Source of the DNA: Sclerotinia nivalis
Taxonomy: Eukaryota > Ascomycota > Leotiomycetes > Helotiales > Sclerotiniaceae
NCBI GenBank assembly: GCA_029531795.1
Contig: JAPEIS010000005.1
Span: 804,001 to 868,000 of the forward strand
Direction: 5' to 3'
Length of the DNA: 64,000 nucleotides
The notes under the pieces were generated by a model that had not been told where the DNA came from, searched no databases, and worked only from the letters and a program-made list of their open reading frames with translations. Both the position numbers and the translations under genes were made by a program. The first letter of the stretch is position 1. Every line of letters starts with the position of its first letter. Below, piece by piece: positions 25,045-35,841 of this stretch.

Positions 25045-27568
25045 ATGGCGTCTCATGGGTGTAGGAAACCGCAATTACCTCGTACTGAGCTTGCGGAGAA
25101 ATATGGCCATCTCCTTGTGCCAATAATAAAAGATGCAATACCATTAAAGAGTGGTCTCACTCCAGTAATTTTGAAACCATATGCTACTAATTCCGAGAAT
25201 AGATTCGCCGATGATGTGCGCTATATACAGAGACGTCTCTATTCAAGTGCGTAATTCTCACTTCTGATTATTAGATGATTACTAACAGATTATATTTGCA
25301 GGCTTTACAGCTGCCGAGTTGGAGAGGATAGAAGCTGTGGCTCCGTTCTACAACACATACGAAGACGAAACTATGGTTAACCCCATTGCTGATATTGCCA
25401 TCCATCCTGTAATGCAAAAAAAAAAGTGGAATTATCCCCTGCCGAAACAAGCAGCTGAATTCTCCCTTGGGAAAGATTTGGATGGATATTGGAACGCTGT
25501 GAGTACAAGGCTTTTGTATAGAGGAATTGATGGTTCTAATGGTGATGGCAGTATACAAATGATATTGTGTGGGAAGCCTTGCTTCCCTCCCTACGAATAG
25601 CCAGCTTGTATTTCTCGCACATGGGCATGTGGCCATGGTAACTATACCCCGAGTTATTACCGGCTCAAGGTTTAATTGTTATGTCTAGGTATGATGCTCT
25701 GTTTGCCGCAGAATGGACTGAAATTCCGAAAGAGGTCCCAAGGATGCACTTATTTGGGCGAACAGGTTACAAACGATTTGTTACCAGAGATCCCTTTGTA
25801 TATAGCACTGAGGAAGCCAGAAGAAATTTCCAAAACAAATTACTTGACTTTTCGAAAAACATATATTTCTCTCTAACCAGCTGTTTTGTCGATCCAACAA
25901 GTGGTGTTAAGACATTCGATGCAAATCTGGGAAGTATTGCTGGGTCAACAATATCAAGTTCGATAGACAGTATTTCTGTTATAAATCTCGATTTCCGTTC
26001 CATTTCAGCCTTGCTTCCTGGGATTGTGGAAAAATTAAATATTGCAGAAAGATGTCTGATTCATTGTGACTTCGCAATAACTATTATACATGAGCTTGCT
26101 GTTCGTTACTTTTTGACACCTTGATTTGGATATCCTTCGACTTGCTCCAACTTAAAATAGCATGCGCTCTACCTGCAGGAATGCAGGGTCAGCTGGCCCG
26201 ACTATGTAGCGATGCTTAGGGAGCCATATTTTGAGCAAGAAGTAACTTCGGAACTGTGAGCAACTCATTGCTTGCTTTGACACTTTACTGACAACTCTAG
26301 TGGGATATCCGTGAGTCTTTGTTGGGCTTATTACCTAGGAATACTGATGTTTCTTCGATCACTTCTAGTTGGAGCAGACTGTAGGTTCTGTCGGAGAAAA
26401 ATATATTAGCAATTGTTAATTTTAAATCAGTTATTTGGTGGAATTACAGCCGGCATTCGTGGCCCTCGTGGAAAGGATAAGATAGCCCACCTGGGTAAGC
26501 ATACTTATTATCTTCTTACAATTTAATATCCTAGTCTGGAATTCCTCCTTTTTATAACTATCTTTGGTGGCCATGATCAATCACTACAAACTGACTTTTC
26601 CTTCAAAGGGAGGAAGTATGGCTCAGTAAGCAACATCTCCTGACAACAACCGTATCTTTCATCTCATGTAAAGCAGTGATATAAACACTCGGTATCTCCA
26701 GGGTTATAATTTTGACCAACCAGTTCTACTCAATAAACCACCGGTGAATATATCATTCTACGTCTTCGGGCTGTTTCTTTTGCATTTGATGTACAACGAT
26801 ATATCTTGGCAGTGTTAATCCAGCGCTGAGTTCCTATAGACCTTTGATAAATGTACACTTTGGCCTGTTCCTGTACCCTGGTATCGTAAGTACCGCCCAG
26901 CTCTTTACTTGCCTCTATACATTGGCTTTGCTACTTTGAGATCAATCTCTCCTCGGCCTTTTTTTCATCGTAATTACATAGCTCTATCTTTTTTGATTGG
27001 GATAAAGGATCTAGAGCTTTACGTAGGGTGAGAAGAATTCCTAAGCTCCCCGTATCCGGTTAAGATACATTTAAACTAACATGAGGATTTGCCTCCTTTC
27101 CAAATGGGCCTTGGATGTCTAAGGATATCATATCGATAGCTGATGGCTGATTATTAAATTCTATCACAGTGGGACAATACGGAGATGGAAACAGACCCGG
27201 ACGTGCTAGAGTTAGACACTGGAATTAAATATACCGATGGCCGCGTTTGCGGTCTCCTAAGCAGCAAGGAAAAGGAGAAGGGGCCACCACCAACGGAAGA
27301 GGAGTTGGAAAGTATGGCGGAGCAGAAAAAAATCGATGATCTCGTCAAATCGGTAGACGATTATAATAGCAAATTCCCCGACGCAGAGGACCAGGAGGTT
27401 TTTGACAATGCGTACTGGCCGCTTTGGACGGTGAATAATCCGGGGAAATCTGCCGATGAGGGCTTTGCGGAATATCAAGATTGTTATTCTCTTCTACCTG
27501 GTGGTGCAGACGAGAGTATGGGCTTGGAGGAAATGGTGGGGAAAAATAAGAATTGTGATACTCAATGA
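25045..27568 (+). CDS. HExxH zincin-like protein, 13-exon model
   Basis: No family name is recognised. I rebuilt it by frame and splice signals: 25045-25246, 25302-25498, 25552-25637, 25689-26100, 26161-26255, 26301-26310, 26369-26380, 26431-26494, 26609-26625, 26702-26743, 26840-26885, 27008-27027 and 27170-27568, giving 533 residues. All phases close and there are no internal stops. Joining exons 4 and 5 creates HELAH at about residues 296-300, the zinc-binding HExxH of metallopeptidases, preceded by an Ile-rich strand and followed by acidic residues (REPYFEQEVTSELG) that could give the third ligand. GITAGIRGPRGKDKIAHLG follows. The C-terminal 130 residues are acidic and helical. There is no signal peptide, so it is probably intracellular. 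Exons of 10, 12, 17 and 20 bases are the weakest part of the model. Confidence 0.65.
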
Positions 27569-29160
27569 TTTAATGATTTATGGATAGGGGAATGAGGAGA
27601 AGCTTGATGTCTGAGGTTTAGTATTGGGATTGAGTGGTTGGGGGTATAAGAAGGGGTTTAGGAGAGTGGGTGTTGTGTATTTTATGGAATTATCTATTTA
27701 TTTATAGCGCTTAGGAAATAGATGATATACTTTTGGATTATAAGTGAGTGATTGGGAAAAAATAAAGAAAGGAAGAGGTTTGCTGATGGTTATGGATATG
27801 GATATGATGAGAAAACGAAGAAGAAGCAAAAGATACTGTGGGAGTTCGAGGAAGTTTATACTTTTGATACCTACTTACAATAGCCATCTTCTTCTATCAT
27901 CTGGAATATCATAAATCATGGGTGATTATATACTTTCATGCTTCTGAACTTTATGTTACAGTAGTCGTTTCAGATGTATATAGATTAGAGAATGATGTAA
28001 TTCACGGGTATCTGTCAAAGTAATAGTGCACCGAGGCCCGTGAGATGTGATGGATAACCAAGTACCTAATCTAATACTCGAGTATATGAATTGAGTTACC
28101 GGTATCATCAATGAAAATAATTCTTTCCTTAAATCCCACCAGCAGTCACACATAAATCCTCACACATAGAAATTCTTTCCACATAAAGCAAAATGTCATC
28201 ATCCCATCCCATCTCATCTCATCTCATCCCAAACTCCCTTCCCCTGTCTCGTTTCACCTTATCGGCGTCTGTACCGATTATCCCAGTACCCATCCACCAA
28301 TTGCATACACGATATCCCATAATTCCCTTGAACGAATACAATTCCATGGAGAATTTTCATCTCAGAGTCGCTGTTTCAATGGTTCCATGTATATTAAGTG
28401 GCGCTTCTTCAATTTTATCATGGGGCTTTCTGTGGTTTTCTGTGGGAATTCATGGCTTTGGGGGGGGTTTTCGCATGTAACTTGTAAGTGTGTTGAGATT
28501 GGGCGAGACGCTAGGTTTACATATATCACTTTTTTGGGGGTCTTGTTGGAGTTTTGGTGGATTGCTTTAGTGTGGTCCCGGTAATGGTCTGAGTTACTGG
28601 GGTGTTTGGTTTATAAAGATTGGTTTTTGCATGGATGGATGGGAGTGCGAGGTGGAGGGTAATATATCTGCATCCAGATGTTTTATCATATGGGTTGGTT
28701 TCCTTTCATATGGTGGATATGCTGTAGGAGTCGTGAGATGAACAGGATTGAGTATTGGGTTCTACCTTGTTTTGAGATTGAGGTTTGTGATGGTGGTCCA
28801 CTGTTCATTCCTCTTTTGCTTATCTGCAATTTCAATGCTGTCCATCGTGATTGTTTTGGGGAAAGTTCTTCGAGGGGAGGATTTCATATAAGTAGGTTCC
28901 CTTCCTATGGAGAGAGGTAGTTATACTCTCTTGTTTCTTCATCACGTCTTTCTTCGTTCAAACTTCTCTCTCTCTCGTATATACATTCTTTTTTGGTGCA
29001 AAGTCGCCTCTTACATTCATTCAATCCATTTTTACATTCATTCATCCAGCTAGTTCTGGTAGATTTCATTCGATCATTTCACCGATTTAGACAAGAAATT
29101 CAAATCTCTCTCCCAATCATATACATATTTTATCTTGACGATAGATACCACATCATCAAA
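27569..29160. other. Intergenic region, no supported gene
   Basis: Short frames at 28193-28920 overlap one another, are rich in Ser/Pro or Gly/Trp and show no domain. A CATCT/CATCC pyrimidine repeat lies at about 28196-28230. The last 200 bases are C/T-rich with TTCATTC repeats and look like the leader of the secreted protein downstream. Confidence 0.5.
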
Positions 29161-30021
29161 ATGCAATACACATCCACAATCCTCATGGCCGTCAGCCTCA
29201 TCACCTCCGTCTCAGCGCACGGTCGAATTCTCTCTCCTACACCCCGAGCTCCAGGTCCCGCCATGACATCCGCCTGCGGCCAACAAGTCGAAATCAACCA
29301 AGCCTCTGACCCCAACGGCAACATCCAAGGCATGCTCCAAGTGGCCAGTTCGCAAAAAGATTACAATGCCGCCGAATGCAACATCTGGCAATGCAAAGGC
29401 TACAAATTCGCCGACAACAAGGATAAAGTGCAGAGTTGGACGGCGGGCCAAGTCGTCCCCTTCAAATTCGATGTGGTGGCTCCTCATACGGGAACGGCTA
29501 ATGTGTCGATTGTTTCGACGGCTGATAATAAGGTGCTCAAACAATTGTTGTATTACAGTGTTTTTGCATCGACTGCGACGGGGGTAAAGCCTAATGAGAC
29601 TTCGTTCAGTGTCACGATTCCGGAGGATCTGGGGGATCAGTGTGCTGTTGCTGGTGCGTGTGTGATGCAACATTTTTGGGATGCTCGATCTATCGATCAA
29701 ACTTATGAATCTTGCGTTGATTTCACGGTCGGTGGTTCTGGTTCGGGTTCTGCATCCGCTTCTGCTTCTTCCTCTGGTTCCGCTGCAGCATCCAGCATTG
29801 CAGCTTCTTCATCCGTACCTGTTGTAACTTCTTCTCTTTCTTCCGTTGCTGCTATTGCCACTTCAGCTGCTACTTCCAGCTCTATCCCCGTTCAGACAAC
29901 TTCGTTTGCTCCGCTTCCTACTACTCTCGTTACGGTTACGAAGGCTAGTAGCACTTCTAGCGCGGCGGCGGTGGCTACTTCTGCTGCGTCTGTGGAGGAT
30001 GATGATACTTGTGATGCGTAA
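29161..30021 (+). CDS. Secreted LPMO-like protein (AA16-like) with Ser/Ala-rich tail
   Basis: A single exon of 286 residues; the frame extends upstream but only from non-ATG codons, and ATG 29161 gives a clean signal peptide. Cleavage after SVSA leaves His as the first residue (HGRILSPTPR), the hallmark of the copper histidine brace. A second His sits in VVAPHTGTANVS at mature position about 90, and YESCVDF supplies a likely axial Tyr and a Cys. Spacing and sequence most resemble the AA16 family of fungal C1-oxidising cellulose enzymes, though the assignment is from memory. After about mature residue 180 comes a Ser/Ala/Thr-rich, probably O-glycosylated linker ending DDDTCDA. The stop TAA lies within GTAAGT, so a further small exon after 30018 is possible. 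Role: extracellular polysaccharide attack, or surface copper protein. Confidence 0.75.
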   Translation: MQYTSTILMAVSLITSVSAHGRILSPTPRAPGPAMTSACGQQVEINQASDPNGNIQGMLQVASSQKDYNAAECNIWQCKGYKFADNKDKVQSWTAGQVVPFKFDVVAPHTGTANVSIVSTADNKVLKQLLYYSVFASTATGVKPNETSFSVTIPEDLGDQCAVAGACVMQHFWDARSIDQTYESCVDFTVGGSGSGSASASASSSGSAAASSIAASSSVPVVTSSLSSVAAIATSAATSSSIPVQTTSFAPLPTTLVTVTKASSTSSAAAVATSAASVEDDDTCDA

Positions 30022-32978
30022 GTGTTGTTTGAGGGTGGTTTGGGAAGTGGGGTTTTATGTTGTGTGTATGGGGAGGCTGGGGATGGAAAAGGGGAAGAGA
30101 TATGAGGATGGAGATGGGGATGGAGATGGGAAGATATTCAAATTTCTTGTATATAGATGATGAATGAGAGAAGTTTAAATGATTTTATTTATAAGGATTT
30201 TGTGCTCTAATTAAATTATGTTTGATGTGTTATATATAAGTATAATACTTTGAGATTTTCGACTTTCTTTTGGATTTTGGATTTTGGAATTTGAACAGGC
30301 TGGCTGGATGGATTTGAAGTTTGCGATTGGGATTGCTGTGGGATTGCTTAAGGTGTACTATATATATTTTGAATTATATTTGGTATGAATGATATGCAGG
30401 GCAGACAGATTGGTTCTGCTGCTATGATTGTGTGACACGATTTATTGATATAAGATTTGAAGTTTGGGGAATTGTATTGCGTTGGGGTTTATAGAATATA
30501 GATATAAGAATATTTTATTAAGATCTTGTTTATTGTAATGTATAGATTGATATCGATTCTAAGATGTTGCCGTTTTGAGGTTAAAAGGAATATTTGAACT
30601 TTTTTGGTGGGTTTCATATAGTGTAATTGATTTTATATTTGTTTTTGAAGTAATTAGAGAACTTTTTGATACTATATTTATCGTCCATCTATTTCGGATC
30701 TCTGAGAAAACCGCTTTGTGAATAATGATATCTAGTAATTAATTATCTTATTCTTAGATATTCGGTTTATTATCAATACCTATCCTCGGTCTATTTTCAC
30801 CAGAATATCAAAACGAAAAGCGAAATAGCATTCTCTATCCCCATAATATCATCCATCATCCTTCCATACAGTATTCTAGAAAGCAAAAATTCGGCACATT
30901 AAGGTTACATCTGGATCTCTATACGAGTATCAAGAGTCCAGACTTTCATAATAGAGTAACAGCGATAAGCTTACCACATCTGGGACCAAATAATCGGATC
31001 CGGGTTTATCCATGTCTACTCTACTCAGCAAGTTAAGGTAATCTTGAAAATAAAGACGTCATAAATATCGAAATCTCTAGAGTATTACGAGTCCCGATAC
31101 TCATGAATCATGAAGTATGAAGCATGAAGTACAATGATGAAATAAATGTTTATCATCAATGAAATATACGGTGAAGAAAAAAATTAACAATAGGGGGGGA
31201 GTTACTAGCCACAATGTAAAATACCTAGCTAAGACTTACGATACCGGGGTAAATAATGAAAATGATACTCAGCCTTGTTTTACTGGTTGGATTTTAGTAC
31301 GCGTGAGAATTAGATGTGGCTGTGCGAGTTGTGGCGGGAAGCTACCACGATGACGAATTCAGGTTAGTGCTTCGAATGACTGTGCGCACGCATGCGATGA
31401 TCTGCGGGTGCTGCGATTCGTTGTGCGATGTGATTATTCATAGTGTGGTTAGATGGAATACGGGATACCAAGGATGGATGGGTAGAAGTGGTTTTTGAAC
31501 TTCGAGCATTCTAGATGGGGAAATGTTTGGATGAAAATGTATATGAAATGTATGAAATGTATGAAATGTGAGGATATTGGATGGTAAATGGAAAAGTCCT
31601 TGGCGTATGCTTTTGACATGACTTGGCGCGGGGAAAATGTATCAAGTATTGGTGAATAGCTTTAACGGGCAGGTACGAATCATTTATGTGCTTTCCCGAA
31701 CGATGAGGACTATTCTACTTCTAATTCTATCCACTTATACCGGAGTACCTGATTTGGTTGCACAACTTGAAGTACCGGCAGTTGATAGATCGACCACTTT
31801 GCGTACTGGCGATCAGAGTTTACTGTAGCACCAAAATCTTTGGGATGGAGACCGAGAACGAATGAGGACTGGACACACGGCAGATTTATTTGAATTCGAT
31901 TGGAAGGTGGCAAGATATGGATAAGGAGAATCAGAAGAGTATGCATGTTATCTTTTCATTTGCTTTTCCATTTCTTTTTTCTGTGATTCCTTGTTCCGTA
32001 TATTCCGTCTGCACCTTCTCCTATCATATCGTTTTGATATACATACACGATGATATGCATAGATGGTTGATTCTACACTCATTTCTCTCTTCAGATACTG
32101 TGGTGTCGAGTATAGAGAAGAGATAGATACTTTACAAGAAGTGGTCACTCTACAGAAGAGATAGATACTTTACAAGAAGTGGTCACTCTACAGATGAGAT
32201 AGGAAGACCACTCTGCGTAGGTGATAAGTGGTTGGTTTTGGATGATGGAATATGTTGAGTAACAAGGGGAAGGGAACACATGCTCGTTTCAGTTAACTGA
32301 TAGAATACGTTGATTCGTTGAGCAATTGATCGAGTGATACCAATAATAATACACATTACACCACATTGATATCCAAAAGATGAAGACCTAGTAAGGATTT
32401 ACTAGTATCTTTCGCGCTCGACCCCATTCGACCCCACTTTACTGCGCCACATCTACCTATTCCCATAATTCACGAATCACGAACCAAAGCCAAATGATTA
32501 CATTCTCATCCAATCATATAATCGAAGATTCAGAATTACATCCAATTATATTCATTGTTCTTGGACTTTTCTCCACCCCTTGGCAATAAAATAAAGTTCA
32601 GCCTTGGCAAACAGCAGACCTTATAATCCTTGTCTTCTTCGCCTTATCAACTGGGGGTCCTTTCGTCCTTTCACCGTATCCCACTCAAAAGCCCCAAACC
32701 TTCCCATTCCCAAGTGATCCCTTTTTGTTTCTAATAAACGTTACACCTACGGGTATATATATCAACAAACAATAACGCAATCATTTTTGATATCAACCAT
32801 CAAACATACTCCTTTTTCTTTCTTCCTCTCCCTTTTTAATCGAAGATAATAAATACCCCTCCTCCCTCTATTTTGGATTTTGCCAGCGAATAACATCTCT
32901 CTCTCTTTCCTCTTTCCTTCAACCATAACCTTTCTCCCGAGATTAATACTCAAACTCTATTCATCTGATTCTACATCG
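30022..32978. other. Intergenic region, no supported gene
   Basis: 3 kb of AT-rich DNA without a supported gene. It contains the possible extra acceptor sites of the LPMO-like gene (near 30298 and 30400), an exact 38-base tandem duplication at 32116-32191, and a C/T-rich leader before the CAX gene. The CAX frame is open back to about 32880, but only from TTG. Confidence 0.5.
32116..32191 (+). repeat. Perfect 38-bp tandem duplication
   Basis: The 38-base unit starting AGAAGAGATAGATACTTTAC at 32116-32153 is repeated without change at 32154-32191, followed by a degenerate start of a third copy. The identity of the copies suggests a recent duplication. Confidence 0.9.
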
Positions 32979-35841
32979 ATGAAGAAAACTTCGTCTAATT
33001 CGCCGTCATTTATAGATCGTGTGAGCTTTTGGGATAAATCCAAGGCGCATGGCAACTCTACGAATTCAACAGATTCGAGTGGACCAACTCTCCCCTTGAG
33101 TAATCCTCCTACTCATACGCATTATAACAACACTGCTGCCTCAGCTCTAAACGATACAACCAATATTCCAAGAAATAATTCAGTTCATAATGGCCTCAAC
33201 AACCAACGTTCAAATTCCACATCAAATAATGTGGCAGACAATACATCCAACGTTCATCCGCCACCAGCTCCACCACCGCAAGTTGATGGAGAGGGGAATA
33301 TCATAGAATCTACAGAAACCGAGAAACCTAAGAAGAAGAATATTGCCACTCGATTTTGGCTTACCGGTAAACATATTATACTTTCAAGTTATATCAATAT
33401 CTTGTTGGTATTTGTACCGGTTGGTATCATCGCCTATGCGGTTGACCTTAGTCCAGGTATCATCTTTGCGATGAACGCAATCGCTATTGTACCTTTGGCA
33501 GGTTTACTCAGTCATGCTACGGAAAGTGTGGCTAAGAGAATGGGTGATACTATTGGTGCTTTGATGAATGTTACTTTTGGTAATGCTGTTGAGCTTATCA
33601 TTTTGTAAGTCCCGCCAGATACGCTTGGATGTAGAATTAAGCTAACATCATTAATAGTATGTATGTCTACCTCATAAGAGATCAAGACAAGAAAGTGCGA
33701 GAAGCCCTCTTAAAGGCATTATCATATCAATCGCGTCCCATATCATTATACCCTTTCCAATTTTCTTTGTCTCTTCGTCATGCAAGTCCCGTGTGAATTA
33801 CTTTTCAAAATACATGCTCACCTGTTCATCTTTAACCCTACAGCATTGCATTGCAAAAGGTTAGTAAATCCTTCTTATCAATTTAGAATCATTCTAACAT
33901 TTGACAGAATGAAATCCGTATCGTTCAAGCTTCCTTGCTCGGCTCAATTCTTGCAAATCTACTCTTGATTTTAGGAATGTGTTTCTTGGTTGGTGGACTG
34001 CGCTTCCGTGAACAGGTAATTTACTATTTATAAGATAATTACTAAGTCCGTGCTGACAATCCTAGATCTATAATAGTACTGTCACACAAATGAGTGCTTG
34101 TCTTCTAAGTTTGAGCGTCATGAGTTTATTGCTTCCGGTATGTGTAACCCTTCATTTGAATGGAATCATAATTGACGAATATAGACTGCTTTCCATGCAT
34201 CTTTCAATACTACGACTGCTGAAAATAAGGCCAACACCAGAGTCTTGCAAGTTAGTCGCGGTACCAGTGTTGTAAGTTTTCCATCCTTAAGTCCTAAGGA
34301 AACAATGTATTGACTTTTATCAGGTCCTCCTTTTGGTTTACGCCATGTACCTTTTGTTTCAGTTAAAGTCACATGCATACATGTATGAAAGTACTCCTCA
34401 ACATATCATTGATGAAGAATCAGCTCCTGGTCCTGTTGCAGCTTGGATGGACTCATCCTCTGATGATTCATCCTCTTCAAGCTCTGATTCTGATGGCTCC
34501 AGTGGTTCCAACACTACTGCCAAACGTGTCAAGAGACTCATCAGAGGTGGTAGACGTCGTAAGTCAAGCTCAGCATCGAAAGATACTGTAGACGTTGAGG
34601 CTCTTCGTACACCCTCTTTCGGTAATGGTAGCATCAACCATGCAGTTGAAGGTGGTGGATCTACTGGCGATGATCATCGTACAGGTGCTATTGATCTTGC
34701 TGAAGATGGTGACGATGAGCGTCCTAGAAGAAGTCGCAATGGTTCATTCACAAACTATGTCATGACCAGGAAGGAACATAAGAAAGAACGCAAACTACAG
34801 AAAAAGGAAAAGAAGGCTCGTAAGAAAGCTCTCAGACATCAGCAAACCATCAATGAAGGTGTTGTACCTGATGTCATAAATGAGAAAACTGCAGGAGCGG
34901 AACAAAATGATTCTGATCCACGACGTGTTGATTTTGCCATCATGGAAAATTCTGAAGCTCAGCAAGATACCAAACGACCATTTACTCTTCGCGGGATTAC
35001 TTCTAACATTCGACCTCAAATTCCAAAAACCTTCTCTCAAAATGTCTTTACTAATCCAGCACCTACCGGTACTCCACCACCTGGAAATATTCCTCGCGTT
35101 CGCATGGGAATTCGTCGCACAAATTCTTTGCCTGATCGTCTCAATCAGACAATGTCACACCCAGCTGGTGCCCCAGCAAATTTAGCGCCTATTCGAATCA
35201 ACAGCACCGCTGTTGCAGTTAATAAGGTTCCTATGGATAATGAGGATGAGAATATCTCTCGCACTACAGCCATCGTTTTACTTCTTCTCTCTACTGGTCT
35301 CGTCGCAGTCTGTGCCGAATTCATGGTTGACAGTATCAATGCTGTTGTTGCTAGTAATTCTGGATTGAGTGAGGCTTTTATTGGTCTTATCATCTTACCT
35401 ATTGTTGGTAATGCTGCCGAGCACGTTACTGCTGTTACGGTTGCTAGTAAGAATAAAATGGATTTGGCAATTGGTGTTGCTGTTGGTTCTTCTATTCAAA
35501 TTGGTATGCTTCCATCTTAATCTCAAAATAACCTTAGCTAACTCATCACAATAGCTCTATTCGTTACTCCCTTCATTGTCTTACTCGGCTGGTGTATGTC
35601 CAAAGAAATGACATTATACTTCACCCTCTTCGAAACCGTCTGTCTCTTCGTCTCGGCTTTCATTGTCAATTTCTTGGTTCTGGACGGAAGATCCAATTAC
35701 CTCGAAGGTGCACTTCTTTGCGCAGCATACGTGATTATTGCGGTAGCAGCTTTCTTCTACCCAAGTACAGAGGATCAAAGTAATTTGGGTGGAAATGCTG
35801 ATGCGGCTAAGATGATGGTGAGAAGCCTTGTGGGGATTTGA
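32979..35841 (+). CDS. Vacuolar Ca2+/H+ exchanger, CAX family, with large central loop
   Basis: Seven exons: 32979-33604, 33844-33859, 33908-34015, 34066-34137, 34185-34271, 34324-35503 and 35555-35841, giving 791 residues. The 16-base exon 2 completes ELIIFIALQKNEIRIVQASL, the expected CAX sequence, which supports the model. The two cation-binding repeats are visible: GNAVELI at about 201-207 and GNAAEHVTAVTVA at about 665-677. Residues 1-120 are disordered. Between the two halves is a roughly 280-residue loop with an acidic SDDSSSSSSDSDGS run, an R/K patch and a Lys-rich coil (KKERKLQKKEKKARKK). Family members pump cytosolic Ca2+ into the vacuole using the proton gradient and shape calcineurin signalling. 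It is much longer than yeast Vcx1, and the loop is the likely site of phospho-regulation (inference). Confidence 0.9.
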
